DNA from: BRHc4a sp049323915
GTDB lineage: Bacteria > Bacillota > Desulfotomaculia > Desulfotomaculales > Desulfocucumaceae
Assembly: GCA_049323915.1 (NCBI GenBank)
Contig: JBMOPC010000131.1
Coordinates: 1 to 64,000 of the forward strand
Direction of reading: 5' to 3'
DNA length: 64,000 nucleotides
The position numbers and the translations under genes are program-made. The notes under the pieces were generated by a model that saw nothing but the letters and a program-made list of their open reading frames with translations, was not told the origin of the DNA and searched no databases. Below, one piece after another: positions 17,679-25,903 of this stretch (positions are counted from its first letter, which is position 1; each line of letters begins with the position of its first letter).

Positions 17679-18644
17679 ATGAAAAGGCGTCTGGCTATTT
17701 TTGTCATATTAACTTTGGCGGCTGTAATAGGTATCCCGGCCGCAGTCAACTGGTTCAGTCCGGCAAAAATTGAGAAAACCGGAACTCTGGTGCATATGTA
17801 TTCCCATGACAGTGGTAAAATAATCAACTTACCGGTTGAGGACTACGTTATAGGGGTCCTGGCCGCCGAAATGCCGGCGGAATTTCCCGAGGAGGCCTTA
17901 AAAGCCCAGGCGGTGGCTGCCAGGACATATATAATAAAAAGGCTTACAGGCGGCGGGGTGGTCAACCCCGTTCATCCCGGCGCCGACGTGTGTGACGACC
18001 ACAGGCACTACCAGGCCTGGATTTCCAGGGAGGAAATGAAAAAGCGATGGGGGTCGCTAAAGTACTATCAATATTATTTAAAGATAGCCCTGGCGGTGTA
18101 CTCCACAGAAAATGAGGTTTTGACCCATGGCGGTCAGCTGGTGGACCCCGTATATCATTCCTCCTGCGGGGGGGCAGGGACGGTGAGCGCCGCTGAGGTC
18201 TGGAAGTTTGACGTTCCATATTTAAAGGGTGTTGACTGCCCCTTCTGCGCCGACCCCGATCCGGTCCGTGCGGTTACATTTTCACTTGCGGAATTCAGGA
18301 AGGCAACAGGGGAGGATGTCAGCGCCACCCCTGTCGCTGCCGGCAGGAAAGGCTTTTACGAGGTGATCGAAAAGACTTCCGCAGGCCATCCCAAAACCGT
18401 CAGAATAGGAAGCAAGGCGCTTCACTCCACGGTGGTGAGGGAAATGCTGGGGCTTCGCTCAGCCCGGTTCGTAATGGTCATGGAATCAGGCCGGATAAAG
18501 GTTACCACGGTAGGGTACGGACATGGGGTGGGCATGTGCCAGTACGGTGCAAAAGGATTGGCGTTAAAAGGAAAAAATTATCGTGATATACTCAGGCATT
18601 ACTACACAGGAGTGGAAATTAACGAGCTTAAAAGCGGGACTTAG
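17679..18644 (+). CDS. spoIID: Stage II sporulation protein D
   Basis: Membrane-anchored lytic transglycosylase of the SpoIIDMP engulfment complex, which degrades peptidoglycan at the sporulation septum. It has 321 residues with an N-terminal signal anchor (LAIFVILTLAAVIGIPAAV). The SpoIID domain carries VEDYVIGVLAAEMPAEFP with the catalytic Glu region and ALKAQAVAARTY. SSCGGAG and the C-terminal GYGHGVGMCQYGA are further family hallmarks. The start follows GCGAGGCGGA. The gene supports a spore-forming host. Confidence 0.95.
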   Translation: MKRRLAIFVILTLAAVIGIPAAVNWFSPAKIEKTGTLVHMYSHDSGKIINLPVEDYVIGVLAAEMPAEFPEEALKAQAVAARTYIIKRLTGGGVVNPVHPGADVCDDHRHYQAWISREEMKKRWGSLKYYQYYLKIALAVYSTENEVLTHGGQLVDPVYHSSCGGAGTVSAAEVWKFDVPYLKGVDCPFCADPDPVRAVTFSLAEFRKATGEDVSATPVAAGRKGFYEVIEKTSAGHPKTVRIGSKALHSTVVREMLGLRSARFVMVMESGRIKVTTVGYGHGVGMCQYGAKGLALKGKNYRDILRHYYTGVEINELKSGT

Positions 18645-18647
18645 GGT

Positions 18648-18692
18648 CAGAACTCAGAACTCAGAATCAAATGAGTTCTGAGTTCTGTATTC
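18648..18692. repeat. Compact heptamer hairpin H
   Basis: CAGAACT, CAGAACT, CAGAATC is followed after a few bases by GAGTTCT, GAGTTCT, GTATTCT, giving a near-perfect hairpin with a very short loop. It is three bases after spoIID and might act as a terminator, but lacks a T-tract. Confidence 0.8.
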
Positions 18693-19077
18693 TTGACAGC
18701 ATCAGCACCGGCCCAAAAGTTTGGCAACCCGGTATTTATCACCGCACCCGGCATATATATCTTATAGAGCCTGTCGACAAACCGTCAGTCAAAGCATTCG
18801 CAGCCATTAAACACTCACTGGAGCGGTCCTCTGTCACTACAGTACTGCACCGGCTGGAAATCGGGCGGAGGATGCTTTTGTTAAGACATAGGAAATTATG
18901 CTTCATAGGGATTCTGTGGATAATTTCCTATGCACGGGGGTTCCAAGGGGGGGCGTCCCCCTTGCTTTAGTGGGGGTAGGACGTCTATACCGTCCGAAGG
19001 GGCGGAGCCCCTTTATTTTTGAAGCTATACAGCCGCAGCCATAAGAAGCAGTTGTCATTTCGAGGGCTTTTATTAGT
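18693..19077. other. Intergenic region before spoIIID with four consecutive hairpins
   Basis: About 385 bases without a believable gene. From 18887 it holds four successive hairpins: a perfect 13-bp stem (CATAGGAAATTAT, 18887-18899, with 18920-18932); an 8-bp CAAGGGGG/CCCCCTTG stem (18944-18964); GGACG/CGTCC (18979-18995); and AAGGGGC/GCCCCTT followed by TATTTTT (18997-19020), which resembles a terminator. The set could be a small structured RNA or the end of a decayed mobile element. Confidence 0.6.
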
Positions 19078-19101
19078 TTGAGCCGGCAGGAGGGCAAGGC
19101 C

Positions 19102-19353
19102 ATGCAGGAATATATACAGAAGCGGGTGCTTGATATCTGCGCCTACATCCTGGATACCCGGGCAACAGTGCGGCAGACTGCACAGGTTTTCGAAGTCAGT
19201 AAAAGTACTGTGCACAAAGATATGACCGAACGGCTACCTTCTCTTAATAAAGAACTGGCCATAGAAGTCAAGAGGGTTCTTGATTTTAACAAATCCGAAC
19301 GCCACCTTCGCGGAGGGGAGGCCACAAAGAGGAAGTATAAGGACCTGGCATAA
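19102..19353 (+). CDS. spoIIID: Sporulation transcription factor SpoIIID
   Basis: An 83-residue DNA-binding regulator of mother-cell gene expression. The helix-turn-helix is in ATVRQTAQVFEVSKSTVHKD (about residues 20-40), followed by LPSLNKELAIEVKRVLDFNKSERH, the recognisable SpoIIID C-terminus. ATG at 19102 is chosen since GGAGGG precedes it at seven bases; a TTG 24 bases upstream is in frame but includes the ribosome site. The order spoIIID-mbl matches Bacillus. Confidence 0.95.
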   Translation: MQEYIQKRVLDICAYILDTRATVRQTAQVFEVSKSTVHKDMTERLPSLNKELAIEVKRVLDFNKSERHLRGGEATKRKYKDLA

Positions 19354-19517
19354 GATGATAATCCAGGCCAAAATAAACTAACTATAAAGTAAGAATATAG
19401 AGGAATTCCCCTGATCCTGTAGAATAATATCACAGACCGCGCCGGCTCAACAGGCTCCCATGGTGAAGCCCCGGGGACGGTACGGCTTCAGGTTCCTTAA
19501 AGGAAAGGGGAATACTA

Positions 19518-20549
19518 ATGTTTGGCTTTAATGTAGATATAGGGGTTGATCTGGGCACCGCCAATGTTCTGGTGTATGTCAAGGGCAAGGGTATAGTGCT
19601 GCAGGAGCCTTCGGTGGTGGCCATCAACAAGGACACCGGAAAAGTTATTGCAGTCGGGGCAGAAGCCCGGCGCATGCTTGGAAGGACACCGGGAAATATA
19701 ATAGCCACCAGGCCTTTGAGGGATGGTGTAATAGCAGACTATGAAGTAACCGAAAAAATGCTCCGCTATTTTATAAATAAGGCAGAAGGCAGAAAGCTTC
19801 TCTTCCGGCCGAGGGTTATGGTATCCATTCCTTCCGGAGTGACAGGGGTTGAGGAAAGGGCCGTCCGGCAGGCGGCAATACAGGCCGGGGCCCGATCCGC
19901 CTACGTTATTGAGGAAACTCTGGCCGCCGCTCTGGGAGCCGGGCTTGATATTTCCGAGCCCAGCGGCACCATGGTGGTGGACATAGGGGGCGGAACGACA
20001 GATGTTGCCGTGCTGTCATTGGGGGGAATCGTCTGCAGCCGTTCTCTCAGGGTGGGCGGGAACAGGTTTGACGAGGCCATTGTAAGGTATGTCAGGCGGG
20101 AATTTAACCTGGCCATAGGGGAGCGCACCGGTGAGGAGATCAAGATAGAAATTGGCACCGCCTTCCCCAATGGCACGCCCGAAAAGGTTAATGAAATAAA
20201 GGGCAGGGATCTTGTCAGCGGGCTTCCCAGGGCGGTCAATATCACCAGCCTGCAGGTGCATGAGGCTATAAAGGAGACCCTTGAGGCAGTTGTCGGGGCG
20301 GTAAAGGAAGTTCTGGAAAACACCCCGCCTGAACTGGCGGCGGATATCGTAAACAAAGGAATTGTTATGACAGGAGGAGGAGCCTGCCTGCAGGGGATGG
20401 ACAGGCTGCTGAGCAAGGAGACAGGACTGCCGGTGTATGTGGCCGACGACCCGCTGTGCTGCGTCGCCCGGGGTACAGGAAGGGCGCTGAGCATGTTGAA
20501 TGTGCTTTCCAGGGACTTCAAGGTTAGAGGGCATATACCCAACCAGTAA
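19518..20549 (+). CDS. mbl: MreB-family cell-shape actin Mbl
   Basis: Actin-like ATPase of 343 residues that organises lateral wall synthesis at the inner face of the membrane. The phosphate-1 loop IGVDLGTANVLVYVKGKG, phosphate-2 VVDIGGGTTDVAVLSLGG (about 155) and adenosine motif MTGGGACLQGMDRLL (about 285) are intact. An N-terminal amphipathic MFGFN is typical. The call as Mbl rather than MreB rests on the spoIIID neighbourhood. A terminator follows. Confidence 0.93.
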   Translation: MFGFNVDIGVDLGTANVLVYVKGKGIVLQEPSVVAINKDTGKVIAVGAEARRMLGRTPGNIIATRPLRDGVIADYEVTEKMLRYFINKAEGRKLLFRPRVMVSIPSGVTGVEERAVRQAAIQAGARSAYVIEETLAAALGAGLDISEPSGTMVVDIGGGTTDVAVLSLGGIVCSRSLRVGGNRFDEAIVRYVRREFNLAIGERTGEEIKIEIGTAFPNGTPEKVNEIKGRDLVSGLPRAVNITSLQVHEAIKETLEAVVGAVKEVLENTPPELAADIVNKGIVMTGGGACLQGMDRLLSKETGLPVYVADDPLCCVARGTGRALSMLNVLSRDFKVRGHIPNQ

Positions 20550-20569
20550 TGCAAAAGGAACAGGACAGG

Positions 20570-20600
20570 AGCTGTTGACCGGTGTCAACAGCTTTAATTA
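20570..20600 (+). terminator. Rho-independent terminator after mbl
   Basis: A perfect ten-base-pair stem (AGCTGTTGAC with GTCAACAGCT) closes a three-base loop and is followed by TTAATTATT. It is 20 bases after the mbl stop. Confidence 0.8.
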
Positions 20601-20780
20601 TTGCCGATAGTTAATGTGCTGTATAGTTTGACCATTTAACTATTTTTGAAGGAAGAGTCCGGGTGGTGTCGAATAAATATACTTACAAAAAATTTTCCCA
20701 GGGGGTAACATTTACGGCTTCTTTTTCGTCAGTATAAAAGGGGCCTGTTCCTTGCATTTACATACCGGAGGATTTTCACT

Positions 20781-23700
20781 TTGATATTGAGAAAAACATT
20801 GCTGCTCGCCGCCGCTCTTTTTATGGCGGCCGGCATATGGGCCGGGTATTCATACTGGGCCCCGGGCCGGGCACAGTTTCTTAACGACAGGAGCAGAGAG
20901 ATAATAGGGGCCGACCTTTTGAACGCTCCCGGATTTATCACTCCCGCCGGGCTGACGGGTAAGGGCCAGGTGGTGGCCGTGGCCGACAGCGGCATTGACA
21001 AAGGGTCACTGGACGACATACACCCGGACCTTGCCAATGAATCCGGCAAAAAGCCCAAGATAATCATGCTCAGGTCATGGGCCGGGAGGCAGATGGCGGA
21101 CGACCCGGTGGGACACGGGACTCACATGGTGGGCACCATTGCCGGCAGCGGCATTTCTTCAGGAGGGGAGTTCAGGGGAGTGGCCCCGGACGCCAGCATT
21201 TATTTCCAGGGAATACTGGACGATAAAGGAAGGGTCGTTCCCCCCCAGGACGTGGAGAAACTGTTTCTCCCCGCATATCAGGCCAATGCCAGGATACACG
21301 TAAACGCATGGGGCACCGACGGCAACTCCTATACGGAAAGCTCCAGGAAGGCCGACTCCTTTGTAAGGGGCCACCCGGATTTTCTTGTAATATTCGGCGC
21401 GGGTAATTCCGGGCCCGGCGCAAAAACACTCACCTCCGAGGCCAACAGCAAAAACTCCCTGGTGGTGGGGTCATCGTTAAGCCCCAGGCCGGCACTGGAC
21501 TTCTCCACGGGGGATACCCTGGACACGGCCCAGTTTTCCAGCCGGGGGCCGGCCGCGGACGGGAGGATCAAGCCCGACCTGCTGGCGCCGGGCACATCCA
21601 TTATTTCTACGAGATCCAGCCTGGTGAAAGGGAACCTGCCGGGATTTCCCATGTACACACGCATGCAGGGGTCCAGCATGGCGTCGGCGGTGGCGGCCGG
21701 ATCGGCGGCGCTGATGAGGGAGTACATGCAGAGGGAAATGGCCATTCCCCGGCCCCATGCGGCGTCTGTGAAAGCGGCGCTGATAAACGGCGCCAGAACT
21801 CCGGAAACAGGCCCGTCAGGACAGGGATTCGGCGTGCTGGACCTGGCCGGGACAGTGCTGGCGCTGAAGGAAAAGACAATGGCCCTTGAAGAGGAGATAT
21901 GGGGGCTGCCCGATGGCGGTATAAAGACCTATAAGATAAAGGTTGAAGACCCGGGGTCTCCATTCAAGGCCACCCTTGCCTGGACCGACCCTGCGGGAGA
22001 CCCGCAGTCCAAAAGCGCCCTGGTCAACAACCTTGATCTCATTGTAACCGCCCCGGACGGCAGGGAATACTACGGAAACGGCTTTCTTGGAGCGGGCCCC
22101 GACGCTATAAACAACGTCGAGCAGGTATACATAAACAACCCCACGCCGGGGGAATACCTGGTGCAGGTCAGGGCGGCGTCGGTTAAGGTCCCGGCGGTAA
22201 GATACGTGAATGTTGATTTGCAGGACTATTCCCTGGCCTACGGGCAGCTGCTCTCCACCGGGATTGTCCGGCAGCCGGGGGCGGGTGGAGTCATAGACCT
22301 GCAGGGGGGAAAGCGCGTTAATACCTCGGGAAAGGAAGTCCACTACATTTTTAACGGCAGCTCATCGGAGCAACTGCCGCTGGAGCCCGGCTACAGGGTA
22401 TACCACAGCGTCAAGTCGGTGTACGTTGTAGGCCGTCAGTGGAGCCCCGACAGCGCACAGTTCCGCGAAGGGGCAGGGGGAAGGGTCTGGTTTGAGTCCG
22501 ACCGCGACAGCCTGATGGGAGGATACTACCAGAACAGAGACTCACCCCGGGGAGCAACGGTCAATGGCATATACAGCGATGACCTGTCCGGCCTCCCTCC
22601 CGGAATAGGGCTTAAGGCCAGCCTGGACGGCCTGACCCAGACCCTTTGGCGGGTGGTCACAGGCTACGCCACTGTAAAGGGCAACGTGGAAAGGACAGTC
22701 CGGGGGGAAAACGGGGAAATAATTTCGGTTGCCCTGTTCAGGGACAACAGGGAATACCGGGTGTCCCCCGGGGCCAGTTACATATACAGCGACACCTTCG
22801 GTGGTGGAGACCCCGCCGAGACGGTGTTCGGGGCGGTCAGGCTGGACGGGCTGGACAGGATAATGCCCGGCCAGCAGGTGACCCTGGTGCTTGCACCGGT
22901 TTCGGGCACGGTCAATTCCATACTGGTCAACAGGACAATAGTGAGCGGCTATGTTGCCGGAGTGAACCCCGAAGAGAGTAAAATCACCATCGGAAGCGGC
23001 CAGGTTTATAAGGTGTTTGCCGGCGCCGGGGTGCAAAAGGACCGGGCCCCCTCGTCGCTTAAAAATATCGCGCCGGGCGATTACGTGACGGCGGTGACAT
23101 TGCCCGGGGCCCGGGATATTATAGGCATTCTGGCATACAGCAACGTGGCGCACGGGCAGGTGCTGTTCACCAGCGACAAAGAAAAGACCATATATGTCAA
23201 CGATCACAAAAATGGCTTTCAGATGTACGGGATAACGCCGGACACCGAGGTGAGGCGGTGGGGACTGGTTACCGACGCCTCCACCCTGACCTCGGGCACC
23301 TGGGTCAGGTCGATACTGTCGCCGGACGGCAGGGAAATGTGGTACATGGACGTGGCCGAACTGCTGGAGGACGAGCAGAAAGAACTGGCTTCGCTGGATT
23401 CCGGAGCCCTGGTGACCCGTGATGGCGAATTGTACCGCATAAGCGATACAATAACCCGCATTACCAAAGAGGGACTGCCCGTAACCCTGGAAGACTTAAG
23501 GCCCGGCGAAAAGGCCACCCTTGTGTCGCTGCTGGCCCCGGCCCCATACAAGAAGGTGCTGGTGTCGGTGAGGGTCAGGCAGCTGGAGGGAGTCAGGAAA
23601 CCTTTCCTGGTGGCCGGGGTGCGGGAAGACAGCGGGAGGCTGACGCTTACCGGCAATACCACAGCCAACAGGGTGTACGTCTGGCACGAAAGCGGCTTGC

Positions 23701-24308
23701 GGGAGGACATACCCGTGGACCCGCGGCAGGGCACCTTTGCGGCGCCCCTTAAATTCCTGGGTGACGAGGCTGCGGTAAAAGTGGTGGCGGTGAATAACGT
23801 GACCGGGGCCGTGGCGGGCAAGACCATCCTGAAGTCGGAGGTAACCGCCCGGGGATTCCGGGACATAGAGGGGCACTGGGCCGAAGAGGCCATAGCCTCG
23901 GCAGTGTCACTCGGCATAATGGCAGGGTACGGTGACGGTACCTTCAGGCCGGACACGCCTGTTACCGTTGAACAGCTATCCGCCGTTGTGGCCGCATTAA
24001 CCGGGGCAGGTCAGCATCACCCTGCCGAGGGCGACCTGAGCGGAAGTGTAACACGGGCATCCTTCATGGTAACCCTTAAAAAGCTGTTTAACGGAAATGA
24101 TAAAGACAAGCCGCCAAACAGATACGTTATACCCTTCAGTGACTGCTATAATTTAAAGAAGGAAGAAAAAGAGGCCATAGCCTGGGGGTACCACAGGGGC
24201 ATTATTAAAGGAAGGACACAGCAAATATTTGACCCTGATGCCCTGCTGACCAGGTCCGAGGCGGCGGCCCTGATATCCCGCATCCGCCAGAAGTTCATAG
24301 AGCAATAA
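20781..24308 (+). CDS. SLH-domain subtilisin-like serine protease
   Basis: Very large exported peptidase S8, 1175 residues. The signal peptide is LLLAAALFMAAGIWAG. The catalytic triad is in order: Asp69 in VADSGID, His112 in GHGTH, oxyanion Asn in GAGNSGPG (about 210), Ser about 299 in GSSMASAVAAG. A beta-rich region (about 360-480, FKATLAWTDPAGD) resembles a protease P/pre-peptidase domain, and a long unassigned beta-rich middle follows. Two SLH motifs lie at the C-terminus (FRDIEGHWAEEAI, about 1030; FSDCYNLKKEEKEAI, about 1115). The SLH region would tether it to the wall. The start is TTG after GGAGG. Terminator downstream. Confidence 0.9.
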   Translation: MILRKTLLLAAALFMAAGIWAGYSYWAPGRAQFLNDRSREIIGADLLNAPGFITPAGLTGKGQVVAVADSGIDKGSLDDIHPDLANESGKKPKIIMLRSWAGRQMADDPVGHGTHMVGTIAGSGISSGGEFRGVAPDASIYFQGILDDKGRVVPPQDVEKLFLPAYQANARIHVNAWGTDGNSYTESSRKADSFVRGHPDFLVIFGAGNSGPGAKTLTSEANSKNSLVVGSSLSPRPALDFSTGDTLDTAQFSSRGPAADGRIKPDLLAPGTSIISTRSSLVKGNLPGFPMYTRMQGSSMASAVAAGSAALMREYMQREMAIPRPHAASVKAALINGARTPETGPSGQGFGVLDLAGTVLALKEKTMALEEEIWGLPDGGIKTYKIKVEDPGSPFKATLAWTDPAGDPQSKSALVNNLDLIVTAPDGREYYGNGFLGAGPDAINNVEQVYINNPTPGEYLVQVRAASVKVPAVRYVNVDLQDYSLAYGQLLSTGIVRQPGAGGVIDLQGGKRVNTSGKEVHYIFNGSSSEQLPLEPGYRVYHSVKSVYVVGRQWSPDSAQFREGAGGRVWFESDRDSLMGGYYQNRDSPRGATVNGIYSDDLSGLPPGIGLKASLDGLTQTLWRVVTGYATVKGNVERTVRGENGEIISVALFRDNREYRVSPGASYIYSDTFGGGDPAETVFGAVRLDGLDRIMPGQQVTLVLAPVSGTVNSILVNRTIVSGYVAGVNPEESKITIGSGQVYKVFAGAGVQKDRAPSSLKNIAPGDYVTAVTLPGARDIIGILAYSNVAHGQVLFTSDKEKTIYVNDHKNGFQMYGITPDTEVRRWGLVTDASTLTSGTWVRSILSPDGREMWYMDVAELLEDEQKELASLDSGALVTRDGELYRISDTITRITKEGLPVTLEDLRPGEKATLVSLLAPAPYKKVLVSVRVRQLEGVRKPFLVAGVREDSGRLTLTGNTTANRVYVWHESGLREDIPVDPRQGTFAAPLKFLGDEAAVKVVAVNNVTGAVAGKTILKSEVTARGFRDIEGHWAEEAIASAVSLGIMAGYGDGTFRPDTPVTVEQLSAVVAALTGAGQHHPAEGDLSGSVTRASFMVTLKKLFNGNDKDKPPNRYVIPFSDCYNLKKEEKEAIAWGYHRGIIKGRTQQIFDPDALLTRSEAAALISRIRQKFIEQ

Positions 24309-24341
24309 AAAAGGGGGCATGCTAAAACGCCCCTTTTTTAT
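24307..24341. terminator. Bidirectional terminator between convergent genes
   Basis: An AAAAAAGGGGGC stem faces GCCCCTTTTTTA with a ten-base loop, so it has T-runs on both strands. It lies between the S8 protease and the convergent anti-sigma gene. Confidence 0.88.
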
Positions 24342-24360
24342 TCTCTATCATTTTATAATC

Positions 24361-24393
24361 ATTCTGAGTTCTGAGTTCCTATTTCTGAATCCA
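24361..24393. repeat. Heptamer-repeat block I
   Basis: ATTCTGA, GTTCTGA, GTTCCTA, TTTCTGA in tandem. It reaches into the end of the anti-sigma gene, encoding its last few residues. Confidence 0.75.
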
Positions 24394-25452
24394 CAGTATC
24401 ACAACATATGATTTCAGCTCATTGTTCCACGATTCTATCTGCCTCTTCAACCCCGATGCCTCGGCTTCCAGCCGGCTTTTCTCAGAAAGTCCGGCGCCGG
24501 CCTCCAGCATTCCCTGAATCTCGTTCAGCCTGTTGGCGGCCTCGGTGTAGCTGGAGGCTATATTTCTCCGTTCATCTGCCCTGTCTATCACCCCGCCGAG
24601 CCCGGACAGCCGGGCCACCAGACTAAGCCCGTCATCCCGGGGAACGGTCAGCCGCAGAATGGCAACTTCACTCCCGTTTACCTTCTGACTGGAGAGCAGC
24701 TGCCCCCCTCCGCCCATTACACCGGCAATATTTATGGCGGTGCCGGCGGCGTCGGGGACGTTGGATACCGAAACCTTAAGGATTGTGCTTAGAATATCCT
24801 TATTGGTCTCCAGCAGCACAACATCATTTACCCGGGCTGCATTCAGAGGCTTTATTGCATTGGGTTGGGCCGCAGACTCGGAATTTGGTCCTGTATTATT
24901 GCCACCGGGCTCCGCCACAGGCGTTCCGGCGTTGTCCAACCTTTCCGGACCTTCCGGCCGGGGGGTGTTTTCCGGCACTGGATCCACCCGGTTGTCTGTT
25001 CCGGAATCATTGTTTCCAGAAGGCTGGTTTATGACTATCTCGGTTTTGGGCTTCTCCGGGCTCAGGGCCACATGGACTCCCCAGGACCCCGCGAAGATCA
25101 TCACCGCAGCCGCTGCCGCAGCCGCCGGCGCCCGAAGCTTATTTATGATTGCAAACTTGGGCATCGGCTTGGCCTCGTGCACTGTCTCCAGCCTCAGCCG
25201 GGCCATTACCCCGGCGCTGAAATCCGGGGAAGGTCCCCCGGAATATAAATCATCCTTCAGGGTTGCGGATATGCTTTTCCATATCTCCAGTTCCCGCCTG
25301 CAGTGTTCGCATATCAGGAGGTGGCCTTCCAAAAGGTCTTTTTCCTCTCCGGAAATCTCACTGTCCAGCCAGGGTGAGAACAACTCCCTCACCGCTTCAC
25401 ACCGGCCGGCTCCGTCGCGCTTTTCAATTCCGGACTTCATCATATCGGTCAT
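24379..25452 (-). CDS. Zinc-finger anti-sigma factor with DUF4349-like exterior domain
   Basis: Predicted membrane-bound anti-sigma factor, 357 residues. The N-terminal cytoplasmic zf-HC2 domain holds the HX3CX2C motif in HLLICEHCRRELE. A single membrane helix follows at about 120-140 (AAAAAAAVMIFAGSWGVHV), then a Pro/Asn/Gly-rich linker. The extracytoplasmic domain (about 220-357, NDVVLLETNKD... and a coiled-coil RLNEIQGMLEAGAG region) resembles DUF4349. GGGAGGTG is eight bases before ATG 25452; ATG at 25458 abuts it. It was probably co-transcribed with the sigma gene before the S23 cassette came between them. Confidence 0.85.
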   Translation of the reverse strand: MTDMMKSGIEKRDGAGRCEAVRELFSPWLDSEISGEEKDLLEGHLLICEHCRRELEIWKSISATLKDDLYSGGPSPDFSAGVMARLRLETVHEAKPMPKFAIINKLRAPAAAAAAAVMIFAGSWGVHVALSPEKPKTEIVINQPSGNNDSGTDNRVDPVPENTPRPEGPERLDNAGTPVAEPGGNNTGPNSESAAQPNAIKPLNAARVNDVVLLETNKDILSTILKVSVSNVPDAAGTAINIAGVMGGGGQLLSSQKVNGSEVAILRLTVPRDDGLSLVARLSGLGGVIDRADERRNIASSYTEAANRLNEIQGMLEAGAGLSEKSRLEAEASGLKRQIESWNNELKSYVVILWIQK

Positions 25453-25474
25453 GGCCATCACCTCCCTTTCTTTG

Positions 25475-25903
25475 AGAATCCAGAAGTCAGAATCCAGAAT
25501 CCAGAATTGTATTGATATAGGCTTCAAGCAACTTGCTGGTTTCTCCAAGCAGCAAGGCAAGTTGTGATGTGTCACCGTAACCTAAGTCATTTGCCAATAT
25601 CAAATAATACCGTGATTCTTCCAAAGATCCCTGGGCAATGTTAAAAAAGCGTATTTTATCGGCCTTGCCTTTTTTCTTAAACCCTTCAGCAATATTAGCC
25701 GGGACGGAAACTGCCGCCCGCCTAAGTTGCGAAGTCAATCCATAGAGTTCTGAACCGGGAAATGTGCTGGTATATTTATATATATTCAGAACAAACTGAT
25801 GTGCTTTCTTCCAAACTATTAAATCCTCAAAACTTCTCGCAGTTTCCCTCATTGCATCCTCATAACTTATTCTGGATTCTGGATTCTGGATTCTGAATTC
25901 CTA
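25475..25903. mobile_element. S23 cassette bounded by facing heptamer arrays
   Basis: A 429-bp unit. Left array 25475-25509 (AGAATCC, AGAAGTC, AGAATCC, AGAATCC, AGAATTG) and right array 25869-25903 (ATTCTGG three times, ATTCTGA, ATTCCTA) are inverted relative to each other. They enclose a four-helix-bundle gene. The unit lies between a sigma factor and its anti-sigma factor, which are normally adjacent. The last codons of the sigma gene lie inside the right array and the last codons of the S23 gene inside the left array. I read this as an insertion; no target-site duplication could be recognised by eye. Confidence 0.65.
25487..25852 (-). CDS. Four-helix-bundle (S23/IVP-type) protein
   Basis: A 121-residue helical protein of the 23S-rRNA intervening-sequence protein family. 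FEDLIVWKKAHQFVLNIY near the start, LYGLTSQLRRAAVSVPANIAEGF in the middle and GSLEESRYYLILANDLGY are its hallmark segments. Relatives occur in rRNA insertions, and as accessory proteins of diversity-generating retroelements (bAvd); no reverse transcriptase is present here. ATG at 25852 lies seven bases after the sigma stop. The final residues ILDSGF are encoded by the heptamer array, so the C-terminus is repeat-derived. Function unknown. Confidence 0.88.
   Translation of the reverse strand: MRETARSFEDLIVWKKAHQFVLNIYKYTSTFPGSELYGLTSQLRRAAVSVPANIAEGFKKKGKADKIRFFNIAQGSLEESRYYLILANDLGYGDTSQLALLLGETSKLLEAYINTILDSGF

Noticed and set aside
18671..18970. A 99-codon plus-strand ORF between spoIID and spoIIID
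   Set aside because: It starts inside a heptamer hairpin, has no ribosome site, runs through hairpin-rich DNA, and its protein has no recognisable pattern.
24734..25567. Plus-strand ORF of 277 codons opposite the anti-sigma gene
   Set aside because: The minus strand holds a clear zf-HC2 protein with a ribosome site; the plus-strand product has no domain and runs into repeats.
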